64,000 nt of DNA, taken from assembly GCA_963839525.1 (NCBI GenBank), contig CAWIVJ010000007.1, forward strand, positions 62,001 to 126,000, written 5' to 3'. The DNA is from CAWIVJ01 sp963839525. GTDB lineage: Bacteria > Cyanobacteriota > Vampirovibrionia > Gastranaerophilales > Gastranaerophilaceae. The notes below the pieces were generated by a model. The model did not search any database. It saw only the letters and a list, made by a program, of their open reading frames with translations, and was not told the DNA's origin. Shown one piece after another: positions 52,656 to 60,734 of this stretch (the stretch's first letter is position 1; every line of letters starts with the position of its first letter). Position numbers and translations under genes: made by a program.

Positions 52656-52680
52656 TCTCTTCGTATTCGACAGAGCTTGT

Positions 52681-52797
52681 TTAATATTGTTGAATTTCTT
52701 TAAATAATCCGTCAAATAATTCTTTAACCCATTTTGCAAACAACTTAACTTCTCCTCTTAAGCTGCAAGCGCCTGGCCAAGGATAACTTTTATACAT
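52681..52797 (-). CDS. 38-residue amphipathic peptide, sigma-28-like promoter
   Basis: The product starts MYKSYPWPGACSLRGEVKLF and continues AKWVKELFDGLFKEIQQY. The last 22 residues form a strongly amphipathic helix with Leu/Phe/Trp/Val on one face and Lys/Glu/Asp on the other, and one Cys sits near residue 11. An AAAGGAG lies 6-7 bases before the ATG. A promoter of FliA type is at 52849-52875, and a T7-tract hairpin follows the stop. It is not a shadow of another gene: the 327-base gap is otherwise empty. It may be a membrane-active toxin, a flagellum-linked or secreted peptide; I do not know the family. Confidence 0.72.
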   Translation of the reverse strand: MYKSYPWPGACSLRGEVKLFAKWVKELFDGLFKEIQQY

Positions 52798-52848
52798 AAT
52801 ATTCTCCTTTATCTTTAAAATTTCCGATTAATTTTTATCGTATATAAA

Positions 52849-52875
52849 CTTTCGGTTTTTTTTTAATAAACTTTA
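52849..52875 (-). promoter_or_regulatory. sigma-28 (FliA)-type promoter
   Basis: On the - strand a perfect TAAAGTTT (52875-52868), an 11-base spacer and ACCGAAAG (52856-52849). The FliA consensus is TAAAGTTT-N11-GCCGATAA: 8 of 8 and 5 of 8 matches with the exact spacer. It lies about 50 bases before the peptide ATG. Confidence 0.65.
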
Positions 52876-52940
52876 GGATTTTTAAATTTATGTTAACTTT
52901 TGTGTCAGATTTTATCTTAAATTTGTGCTAAAATAAAACT

Positions 52941-53270
52941 ATGAAGCACGTTAGATGGTATGATAAAAACTCAAATTTAAAGGCTGTTTTTGATTTTATC
53001 CAGAGCCTTGATCTTCCTGTTCAAAATGAAATGGCAAAAGATATAGTCCAGATTTTAATGAATGATTTTAACCTTAACTTAGATGAAAGAATTAATGAAA
53101 TAAGTAAAAACTATAATTATGAATGTAGAAGATGGTATGACAATAACATTGATTTGTTTTCATCTTTTGAATTAATAAAAAATCTTCCCGATGAATTAAG
53201 AAATGAAGTTGTAAAAAGAATTATTGAATCGGCTTTGCTTATGTACTTTGGAGGGGAAAATATTGAGTAA
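52941..53270 (+). CDS. hypothetical protein with an internal duplication, 109 aa
   Basis: The 109 residues consist of two similar halves: RWYDKNSNLKAVFDFIQSLD (residue 5) followed by LPVQNEMAKDIVQILMN, and RRWYDNNIDLFSSFELIKN (residue 63) followed by LPDELRNEVVKRIIESALL. Each looks like a Trp-Tyr-Asp loop and two helices. No signal or membrane segment. An extended -10 (TGCTAAAAT) ends 6 bases before the ATG, without a Shine-Dalgarno. Its last 8 bases overlap the TTG start of the SDR gene. Function unknown. Confidence 0.82.
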   Translation: MKHVRWYDKNSNLKAVFDFIQSLDLPVQNEMAKDIVQILMNDFNLNLDERINEISKNYNYECRRWYDNNIDLFSSFELIKNLPDELRNEVVKRIIESALLMYFGGENIE

Positions 53271-53988
53271 AAATATATTTATCACAGGCGCTTCAAGAGG
53301 AATTGGCAGGGCTATTGCACTGGAGCTTGCAGGTAAGCATAATTTATTTTTAACAGCAAGAGATGAAAATAAATTGGCTTTAGTGGTAAAAGAAACAGGA
53401 GCAAAAGGTTTTTGTATTTGTGATTTGTCTAAAAAGGACTATTTAGACAAAATTGCACAATTTGTTAGAGAGAATTCTATTGATATTTTGATAAACAATG
53501 CCGGAGAGTACGTTTATGGCGGAATTGATGAAATGAATTACGAGAAAATTTCTCAAATTTATTCAACAAATTTACTTGCGCCGGCTTATCTTTCATCCGT
53601 GGTTGTTGAGAATATGAAATCAAAAAAATGGGGAAGGATAATAAATATAGGTTCAATTAGCGGAATTATGGGCGAAGCTTATGCGAGTCTTTATTCGTCA
53701 TCTAAAGCCGGTTTAATTGGGTTAACAAAAGCTCTCGCACTTGAATTGGCGGAATTTGGGATTACCGTAAACACGATTAATCCAGGTTGGGTTGAAACAG
53801 AATTAGGATTAAGCTCAATTAAGGAGAGTGATTTTTCTATTGAAGAGACTTTGACGATAATACCCCAAAAACGATTTGTAAAACCCGAAGAAGTTGCTAA
53901 ATTGGTTGAATATTTGATAACAGATTCTGCAAAAGGTGTTACGGGGCAATCAATTAATCTTTGCGCGGGATTGAGCTTAGGAATATAA
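53263..53988 (+). CDS. short-chain dehydrogenase/reductase (FabG-like)
   Basis: With the TTG at 53263 (GGAGGGG 6-7 bases upstream) the product is 241 residues and begins MSKNIFITGASRGIGRAIAL, with the NAD(P) site TGASRGIG. NNAGEY near residue 78, catalytic Ser in GSISG near 128 and YSSSK near 141 (Tyr and Lys) make it a classical SDR; the ending VTGQSINLCAGLSLG matches 3-oxoacyl-ACP reductases. It is not next to other fatty-acid genes, so the substrate is not certain. It overlaps the upstream 109-residue gene by 8 bases. Confidence 0.9.
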   Translation: MSKNIFITGASRGIGRAIALELAGKHNLFLTARDENKLALVVKETGAKGFCICDLSKKDYLDKIAQFVRENSIDILINNAGEYVYGGIDEMNYEKISQIYSTNLLAPAYLSSVVVENMKSKKWGRIINIGSISGIMGEAYASLYSSSKAGLIGLTKALALELAEFGITVNTINPGWVETELGLSSIKESDFSIEETLTIIPQKRFVKPEEVAKLVEYLITDSAKGVTGQSINLCAGLSLGI

Positions 53989-54057
53989 CAGTAAAAACCT
54001 TTTGCTTTTTGTTCTGTTAATGTTACAATTAAAACAGGTACAAAACGAGGATTAAAA

Positions 54058-55386
54058 ATGATTTTAAGCACAAATCAATCAATAAAGCCAATAACAACAA
54101 GGATAAACGATAAAGAAAATATTGAAATAGGCGGATGTGACTTAATTGAGCTTGTCCAGGAGTATGAAACCCCGCTTTATGTTATAGATGAAGCTACTAT
54201 AAGAGCGGTTTGTAATGATTATAAAAAAGCTTATTCCGGGTATGAAAAAGTTAAAATGATGTATGCTTCCAAAGCTCTTATGACAAAAGCAATAGCTAAA
54301 ATTCTTGATTCAGAAGAATTCGGATTTGATGCTGCTTCCGGCGGTGAAATCTACACAATATACAAATCCGGTGTTGATATGACTAAAGTACTGTTTAACG
54401 GTAACAACAAGTCTTATGATGAAATAGCTTTAGCTTTAAAGGTTGGAGTAGGAAGATTTTCGGTTGATAATTTTTTTGAACTTTCACTTTTAGATGAAAT
54501 AGCAAAGAGTTACAATAAAAAAGTTGATATTTTACTCAGAATTGCTCCCGGAATTGAATGTCATACGCATGAATATATTCAAACAGGGCATTTAGATTCA
54601 AAATTCGGCTTTGATTTAACCCAAATTCCCGAAGCGATTGAACTTATTCGGGAACAATATAAAAATCTTAATCCAAGAGGATTTCATGCTCATATAGGTT
54701 CTCAAATTTTCGAAACAAAAATATATAAAGATGAAGTTGAACTTTTAATAAAAGAAATGGCAAGTGTAAAAGAAAAATATGGAATAATTTTTGATGAAAT
54801 AAATATCGGAGGCGGAATTGGTGTTAAGTACACAGAAGCTGATGATCCACCATCAATTTATGATGTAGGAAAATTAGTTACAGACACACTTAAAGAAAAT
54901 ATTGAAAAACATTCAATTCCTGCACCGACTTTATATTTAGAGCCCGGCAGAGGCATAGTTTCTACTTCAGGAGTAACTTTATATACCATTGGAAGTTCAA
55001 AACAGGTTCCTAACGGTACAAAATACTGGGCTGTAGATGGCGGTATGGCCGATAATGCCAGACCAAGCATGTATCAAGCTGAATATTCAGCTCAAATTGT
55101 TAACAAACCTAAAGAAGAAAATTCACAAAAAGTTACAATTGCGGGAAAATTTTGTGAATCTGGAGATATTTTAATTAAGGATATAAATTTGCCGGAACTT
55201 GAAGAAGGCGATATATTGTGTGTTTTCAATACAGGTGCTTACAATTACTCAATGGCAAGCAATTATAATCGTGTTCAAAAACCTGCGGCAGTACTTGTAA
55301 ATAATTCTCAATCTGATATTATAATAAATAGAGAGACTCTTGATGACTTAATTTCTCATGATGTGATACCAAACAGATTGGATTAG
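54058..55386 (+). CDS. lysA: diaminopimelate decarboxylase
   Basis: LysA makes lysine from meso-diaminopimelate with PLP. The 442-residue protein has the PLP lysine in KMMYASKALMTKAI near residue 66, the Gly-rich FGFDAASGGEIYTI near 89, HIGSQIFE near 216, GGGIGVKY near 252, EPGRGIVSTSG near 296 and a terminal CESGDILI near 360. ACGAGG lies 8 bases before the ATG. cdaA follows 4 bases after the stop. Confidence 0.97.
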   Translation: MILSTNQSIKPITTRINDKENIEIGGCDLIELVQEYETPLYVIDEATIRAVCNDYKKAYSGYEKVKMMYASKALMTKAIAKILDSEEFGFDAASGGEIYTIYKSGVDMTKVLFNGNNKSYDEIALALKVGVGRFSVDNFFELSLLDEIAKSYNKKVDILLRIAPGIECHTHEYIQTGHLDSKFGFDLTQIPEAIELIREQYKNLNPRGFHAHIGSQIFETKIYKDEVELLIKEMASVKEKYGIIFDEINIGGGIGVKYTEADDPPSIYDVGKLVTDTLKENIEKHSIPAPTLYLEPGRGIVSTSGVTLYTIGSSKQVPNGTKYWAVDGGMADNARPSMYQAEYSAQIVNKPKEENSQKVTIAGKFCESGDILIKDINLPELEEGDILCVFNTGAYNYSMASNYNRVQKPAAVLVNNSQSDIIINRETLDDLISHDVIPNRLD

Positions 55387-55390
55387 CAGA

Positions 55391-55957
55391 ATGTTGCATA
55401 ATTTAATGAATTTTTTTCAATTACAGATTAAGGATTTAAACTGGTCTTTTAATTGGGTAAATATCTCAGAAGTACTGATTATTGTAATTATGGTCTTTGC
55501 TTTTTATAAAAAATTCATTAAAAATACTCAATCTGAAAGACTTATAAAAGGTATCTTCTTTCTTCTGCTAGTTTGGGTTTTTAGCGAAATTTTAATAGTT
55601 TTGGATCTAAGAATTCTTGGTATGTTTGTCAGATCGTTGGTAACTCTTATTGCTCTCAGTTTGATTGTAATATTTCAGCCGGAATTAAGAAGATTTTTAG
55701 GGTACTTAGGTCAACCTGGCTTTTTAAGTAAAACTTTTTGGAAAAATTCTTATAATAATACACACGGAACAACAGATATTATTAAAGAAATTGTAGAGGC
55801 TGTTAAGTATCTTTCTAAATCCAGAACAGGGGCTTTAATTGTTTTTCAAAAAGAAATAAGCGCATCATCTTATTTTGATGTTGGAACAAAAATAAATGCT
55901 GATGTTTCAACAGAACTTATTTTAACAATATTTCATCCTAATACTCCTCTTTCATGA
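55391..55957 (+). pseudogene. cdaA: diadenylate cyclase CdaA, 5' part (frameshifted)
   Basis: CdaA (DacA) makes cyclic di-AMP, which sets potassium and cell-wall homeostasis. The 188-residue frame has three hydrophobic helices (about 25-105) and QPELRRFLGYLG near residue 97, then the start of the DAC domain (TGALIVFQKEISAS near 137). It ends wrongly in NTPLS because one T is added in CTTTCAT at 55950-55952; removing it gives NTPLHDGAIVV, with the DGA motif, and joins the second part. Since cdaA is usually essential, this could be a sequence error or a programmed shift. Confidence 0.9.
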
Positions 55958-56333
55958 CGGAGCAATAGTAGTAAAAGATAATAAAGTTCTTTCGGCGGGG
56001 GTTTTACTTCCTTTGACAGAAGATCCTAAGCTAAGCTGGAAATACGGAACAAGACACAGAGCAGCTATTGGAATGAGTGAAGTAAGCGATTCAGCGTGCC
56101 TTGTTGTTTCAGAGGAAACAGGTGATGTTTCAATGTCTTTGGATGGAGTAATTAAAAAATATGAAGATTTAACAAGCTTGAAAGCTGACTTGGAAAAAAT
56201 ACTTGATTATAGTGTTAAAGAAGAAGAAAATAAGGGTGGATTTTTAAATCTTAATAATTTGATGATTTTCAAAAAAACTGATGAAAAAACAAAAACAAAT
56301 AAAGATAACAAAGAAGAAAATAGGTTAAAATAA
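55953..56333 (+). pseudogene. cdaA: diadenylate cyclase CdaA, 3' part (frameshifted)
   Basis: The frame from 55953 begins HDGAIVVKDNKVLSAGVLLP and includes the second active motif RHRAAIGMSEVSD, followed by VVSEETGDVSMSLDG. The first in-frame start-like codon is the TTG at 56013, which would lose the DGA motif, so this piece cannot work alone. The C-terminus is a short Lys-rich tail (KKTDEKTKTNKDN). Together with 55391-55957 it gives a normal CdaA. Confidence 0.9.
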
Positions 56334-56372
56334 CTACTGGACTTTTAAGTTCTGCTCTAGTAATATTAGTTT

Positions 56373-57263
56373 ATGAAGAACTTAATTCCAAGATTATTTT
56401 TTTTAGCATTTGGTGCCTTTATAGCGGGTTTTGCTCTTGAGGGCTTTTTAATTCCCAATGATATGATTGATGGTGGAATTGTAGGTATTTCAATGATGTT
56501 GAGTTATATAACAAAATGGAATTTGGGCATAGTTCTTTTATGCACTAATGCTCCGTTTGTTTTTTTAGCACTTAAAAAACTGGGTAAACTTTTTGTGGCT
56601 CAGACTTTATATGCCGTAACTATGTTGGGTATAGGTGTAAATGTCTTTCATGGTCATATTGCAACGGATGATATTTTGCTGGCAACGGTTTTTGGCGGTG
56701 TTGTTTTAGGAATAGGCGTTGGTCTTGTGCTGAGAAATAATGCAGCGATGGATGGAACAGAAATTCTTTCGATAAGACTGGCAAAAAAATCGGGTTTTTC
56801 AATTGGTGAAATAATTATGTTTTTTAATATTTTCATTTATACGGGTGCTGGATTTTTGTATGGATGGGACAAAGCAATGTACTCTGTTTTGGTTTATTTT
56901 ATCACTTATAAAGTTATAGATATTGTATTGGAAGGTCTTAACGAATCAAAATCGGTTAATATAATCTCTGATAAAGCACAAGAGATTGGTGATGCCATAA
57001 TTAGGCAACTTGACATTGGAGTCACTTATATTAAAGGTCGCGGCGGCTATACCGGAAAAGAAAGAGATATTATCTATTGTGTGGTTTCAAGATTAGAAAT
57101 GGCAAAATTAAAAGAGCTTATAAAATCAATAGATCAGGCTGCTTTCTTAGCAGTTGAGAATGTCCATGAAGTTGAAGGTGTAAGAATTAAAGAAAAAAAC
57201 GCAAAGAAAAATTTTACAAAAAGTATGTTTTATTATATTTTTAAAAAAAGAAAAAAATCTTAA
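56373..57263 (+). CDS. YitT/DUF2179-family membrane protein
   Basis: The 296-residue protein has about five or six hydrophobic helices in the first 190 residues (FFLAFGAFIAGFALEGFLI, GGVVLGIGVGLVLRNNAAMDGTE) and a C-terminal DUF2179 domain near 205-275 (ITYIKGRGGYTGKERDIIYCVVSRLE-type). The family is widespread in Firmicutes and others; the function is unknown. A -10 box TAATAT ends 6 bases before the ATG with no Shine-Dalgarno, so the mRNA may be leaderless. Confidence 0.93.
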   Translation: MKNLIPRLFFLAFGAFIAGFALEGFLIPNDMIDGGIVGISMMLSYITKWNLGIVLLCTNAPFVFLALKKLGKLFVAQTLYAVTMLGIGVNVFHGHIATDDILLATVFGGVVLGIGVGLVLRNNAAMDGTEILSIRLAKKSGFSIGEIIMFFNIFIYTGAGFLYGWDKAMYSVLVYFITYKVIDIVLEGLNESKSVNIISDKAQEIGDAIIRQLDIGVTYIKGRGGYTGKERDIIYCVVSRLEMAKLKELIKSIDQAAFLAVENVHEVEGVRIKEKNAKKNFTKSMFYYIFKKRKKS

Positions 57264-57327
57264 CAACTGGACTTTTTGCTTTAATTATATTATTATTTAT
57301 ACGAGAGAATTTAAGTAAAGGTGAGCA

Positions 57328-57675
57328 ATGGCTAAGCATGTTGATACAATCCCAATAGAAGTAAGTATTTTAACAGTTGATCATGACATAAAAGGAACAG
57401 TGCACGTTTCTAAATACACAAGTACTAATCGTGAGTTAACAGACTTATTGAATGATAAGGAAAGACGATTTCTTGCCGTAACTAATGCTGAAATTTATCC
57501 GAGAAATTCATCTCAAACACCGCGCAGATATAATTTTTTAGAAATTCATATGGATTATGTTTTAATGGTTCATCCTTCGACTCAGGCAGTATTTAAAGAA
57601 TCAGGTAAAGCTCAGGAAGACATTGCAAGATTCAGAGATTTAAGAATGAAGTTGAACCAAACAAAACCGTTTTAA
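57328..57675 (+). CDS. conserved hypothetical protein, 115 aa
   Basis: The protein is small and beta-rich (IPIEVSILTVDHDIKGTVHVSKYTSTNRELTDLLNDKERRFLAVTNAEIY is its first half), with a basic helix at the end (ARFRDLRMKLNQTK). No signal, membrane or known catalytic motif is seen. AAAGGTGAGC is about 6 bases before the ATG. A strong terminator follows. Function unknown; an RNA- or protein-binding beta domain is a guess. Confidence 0.82.
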   Translation: MAKHVDTIPIEVSILTVDHDIKGTVHVSKYTSTNRELTDLLNDKERRFLAVTNAEIYPRNSSQTPRRYNFLEIHMDYVLMVHPSTQAVFKESGKAQEDIARFRDLRMKLNQTKPF

Positions 57676-57711
57676 AAAAACCGCCTTAAAATTTTTAAGG
57701 CGGTTTTTTTT
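57674..57711. terminator. bidirectional terminator after the 115-residue gene
   Basis: ACCGCCTTAAAA with TTTTAAGGCGGT forms a perfect stem with A7 on the left and T8 on the right. It separates this gene from serA. Confidence 0.93.
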
Positions 57712-57774
57712 AACATTTCTTATCATTTGTTTTTGTTATAATTTTATGGGCTAAGTTTTTAAGGGGATAATGAT

Positions 57775-59364
57775 ATGAAAGTATTGATTACAGATAAAAT
57801 CAATGAAATTGCAAAAAACATTTTACTTAAAAGTGAAAATATCGAAGTTGATGTTCTTCCAACAATGAGCGAGGAGGATTTGTGCAAAAAAATTAAAGAT
57901 TATGATGCTTTGATGGTAAGAAGTGAAACTCAAGTCACAAAAAAGATTTTAGAATCGGGGAAAAATTTAAAAATAGTAGGTCGTGCCGGTGTTGGAGTAG
58001 ATAATATTGATGTAGAAGCTGCAACTCAAAAAGGTGTTATCGTTGTTAATTCACCTTTTGGAAATACAACAGCAGCTGCCGAACATACAATTGCATTGAT
58101 GCTTTCTATGGCTAGAAACATTCCTGCTGCTGATTTATCAACAAAAGCAGGGCTTTGGGAACGTTCAAAATTCACAGGTACAGAGGTTTTTGGAAAAACT
58201 CTCGGAATAATAGGACTGGGCAAAATTGGCTCTCATGTAGCAAAAGTAGCACTTTCTTTAGGTATGAAAGTAATCGTTTGTGACCCCTATACTTCTCAGG
58301 AAACAGTGGAAGCACTGGGATGTGAGTATGTTTCCCATCTTGACGATTTTTGGGGGAAATGTGATTTTATCTCAGTTCATACTCCTAAAACCCGTGAAAC
58401 TACCCATTTAATAAACAAAAATTCAATAAACAGAATGAAAAAAGGTGTTAAACTTATAAACTGTGCAAGAGGAGGAATTGTAGATGAAAACGCTCTTAAA
58501 GAAGCTATTGAATCAGGGCAGGTAAGCGCTGCAGCTATTGATGTTTATGAGGCAGAACCTGATATTAAAAGTTCTCCTTTACTAAGAGTTGAAGGAAATA
58601 TTGTTTTAACCCCTCATTTAGGAGCCAGTACCTCCGAGGCACAGCTTAATGTTGCAATTGACGTTGCAAACCAAATTAAAGATGTTTTATCAGGAGGCTC
58701 CGCTACAAGTGCAGTTAATATTCCATCATTAAAACCGGAAAAACTTGAACCGGTTAAAGATTATATGCAATTAGCTGAAAATATCGGGGAACTTGCCGAA
58801 CAAATTATTGAAGGCAACTTAAAATCAATAGAAATAATTGCTAAGGGGAAACTGGCGGCTTTGGATATTTCTCCGCTTGAAACAGCTATTATAAAGGGAA
58901 TATTTTCATCTTTCATGGACGATGTAAATTATGTTAATGCCCCTCTTTTGGCAAAGCAAAAAGGAATTTCTGTTACAACTTCAAAATCCGAAACATCAGG
59001 TGATTATATAGGATTAATAACTGTAAAATTAGTTACAAATACCTCTGAAGCAATGGTTTCAGGTGCCCTGATCGCTGAAAATATAAGAAGAATTGTAAAA
59101 ATAAATCAATATAATACAAGTATTGAGCCTGAAAAGCATATGCTTTTAATACCGCATGAAAATAAACCGGCTATGATTGCAAAAGTAGCAACGGTGATAG
59201 GTGAAGCAGGGATTAACATAAACCATATGCATGTTGTTCAAAAAACAGGTGAAAACTCACTTATGGTAATAAATACGGACTGTGCTGTTGAAAAAGATGT
59301 TTTGGAAGAAATCTCAAAAATTAACGGAGTAGCAGATTCTAAATATGCTAAATTAACAGCATAG
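57775..59364 (+). CDS. serA: D-3-phosphoglycerate dehydrogenase, long form
   Basis: SerA starts serine synthesis. The 529-residue protein is the type with an extra substrate domain before the ACT domain. Visible motifs are VGRAGVGVDNIDVEAAT near residue 66, LGIIGLGKIGSHVAKVA near 143, NCARGGIVDENAL near 229 (catalytic Arg), EAEPDIKSSPLLRVEGNIVLTPHLGAST near 260 (His) and a C-terminal ACT domain (about 450-529, PAMIAKVATVIGEAGININHMHV). AAGGGGATAAT precedes the ATG. Confidence 0.97.
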   Translation: MKVLITDKINEIAKNILLKSENIEVDVLPTMSEEDLCKKIKDYDALMVRSETQVTKKILESGKNLKIVGRAGVGVDNIDVEAATQKGVIVVNSPFGNTTAAAEHTIALMLSMARNIPAADLSTKAGLWERSKFTGTEVFGKTLGIIGLGKIGSHVAKVALSLGMKVIVCDPYTSQETVEALGCEYVSHLDDFWGKCDFISVHTPKTRETTHLINKNSINRMKKGVKLINCARGGIVDENALKEAIESGQVSAAAIDVYEAEPDIKSSPLLRVEGNIVLTPHLGASTSEAQLNVAIDVANQIKDVLSGGSATSAVNIPSLKPEKLEPVKDYMQLAENIGELAEQIIEGNLKSIEIIAKGKLAALDISPLETAIIKGIFSSFMDDVNYVNAPLLAKQKGISVTTSKSETSGDYIGLITVKLVTNTSEAMVSGALIAENIRRIVKINQYNTSIEPEKHMLLIPHENKPAMIAKVATVIGEAGININHMHVVQKTGENSLMVINTDCAVEKDVLEEISKINGVADSKYAKLTA

Positions 59365-59441
59365 ATAAGTAATAATTAAAACGTGGAAAACAGACCGTAC
59401 ATAATATTTGTCCGGCAAAATTGAAGAGAAGGAAGTTAAAA

Positions 59442-60734
59442 TTGAAAAATATTGTTGTTGTTGGAGCTCAGTGGGGAGATGAAGGAAAAGCAAAAATTAC
59501 CGATTTACTGGCCATAGAAGCTGACTTGATAATAAGATATCAGGGAGGTTGTAACGCAGGGCATACAGTTGTTACTGATAATAAAACTTATAAATTTCAT
59601 TTAATCCCTTCAGGAATTTTATACGGGGGAAAAACTTGCTTTATAGGAGCAGGAACAGTAATTCATCCCGAAACGTTTCAAAAAGAAGTTCAGGAATTAA
59701 TCCGTCAGGGAATTAGTACAGAAGGCTTAAAAATCAGCCCTCTGGCTTCAATTACTATGCCTTATCACATTGAGGTTGATGGTTATTCAGAGAATACTGC
59801 TAAAAAAGGCAAAATAGGAACAACAAAAAAAGGTATCGGCCCGACATATACCGATAAAGCGGGAAGGGTAGGTTTAAAAATAGAAGATTTATACTCTAAA
59901 GAAGCTCTCAGTGAAAAATTAGACATTATCCTGCCTTTTAAAAATAAAATTTTAAAAAACGTTTATGGTCTTAAGACCTATACAAAAGAAGAAATAGTAG
60001 GTTTTTGTGAAGAATATGCGGAAATTTTTAAGCCTTATGTTGCATTTGACTGGCAAGATTTGTTAAATAATGCAAAAAACCAGAATAAAACTATATTATT
60101 TGAAGGCGCACAGGGAATTATGCTTGACGTTGATTATGGGACTTATCCTTTTGTAACAAGTTCCAGTCCGATAGCCGGCGGTGCTTGCATAGGAAGCGGT
60201 TTAGGTCCCAATGTTATTGATGAAGTTATTGGTGTTTCCAAAGCTTATATAACAAGAGTTGGAGAAGGTCCATTTATAACAGAATTGAAAGATGAGACAG
60301 GAGCAAAAATAAGAGATGTAGGTTTTGAATTTGGAACAACAACAGGAAGACCACGCCGTTGCGGTTGGTTTGATGCAGTTATTGCCCGTTACGGAGTACT
60401 TGTAAGCGGACTTACATCAATGGCTATTACTAAAATTGATGTTTTTGATAATTTTGATGAAATAAAAATCTGTACAGCATATAAAGATTCAAGAGATGGT
60501 AAAATCTATAAAAACTATCCGACAAATGTTTTTATTCATAAGTATTTGGAGCCGGTTTACGAATCTCATAAGGGCTGGAAATGTGATATTTCAAAAGCGA
60601 AAACCTGGAAAGAATTGCCTGAAAATACAAAAAAATATTTAAAACGGCTTGAGGAACTTTTTGAAATTCCGATTTCGATTATAAGTGTCGGTCCGGATAG
60701 GGAACAAACAGTTATTTTAAAGAATGATGGCTAA
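59442..60734 (+). CDS. purA: adenylosuccinate synthetase
   Basis: PurA joins IMP and aspartate with GTP in AMP synthesis. The start is the TTG at 59442, with AAGGAAG 5-8 bases upstream. The 430-residue protein begins MKNIVVVGAQWGDEGKAKIT; the P-loop normally reads GDEGKGK, so the second Gly is Ala here. GGCNAGHTVV near residue 34, GTTKKGIGPTYTDKAGR near 126 and TTTGRPRRCGWFD near 300 are intact. Its end overlaps the first codons of hemW by 11 bases. Confidence 0.96.
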   Translation: MKNIVVVGAQWGDEGKAKITDLLAIEADLIIRYQGGCNAGHTVVTDNKTYKFHLIPSGILYGGKTCFIGAGTVIHPETFQKEVQELIRQGISTEGLKISPLASITMPYHIEVDGYSENTAKKGKIGTTKKGIGPTYTDKAGRVGLKIEDLYSKEALSEKLDIILPFKNKILKNVYGLKTYTKEEIVGFCEEYAEIFKPYVAFDWQDLLNNAKNQNKTILFEGAQGIMLDVDYGTYPFVTSSSPIAGGACIGSGLGPNVIDEVIGVSKAYITRVGEGPFITELKDETGAKIRDVGFEFGTTTGRPRRCGWFDAVIARYGVLVSGLTSMAITKIDVFDNFDEIKICTAYKDSRDGKIYKNYPTNVFIHKYLEPVYESHKGWKCDISKAKTWKELPENTKKYLKRLEELFEIPISIISVGPDREQTVILKNDG

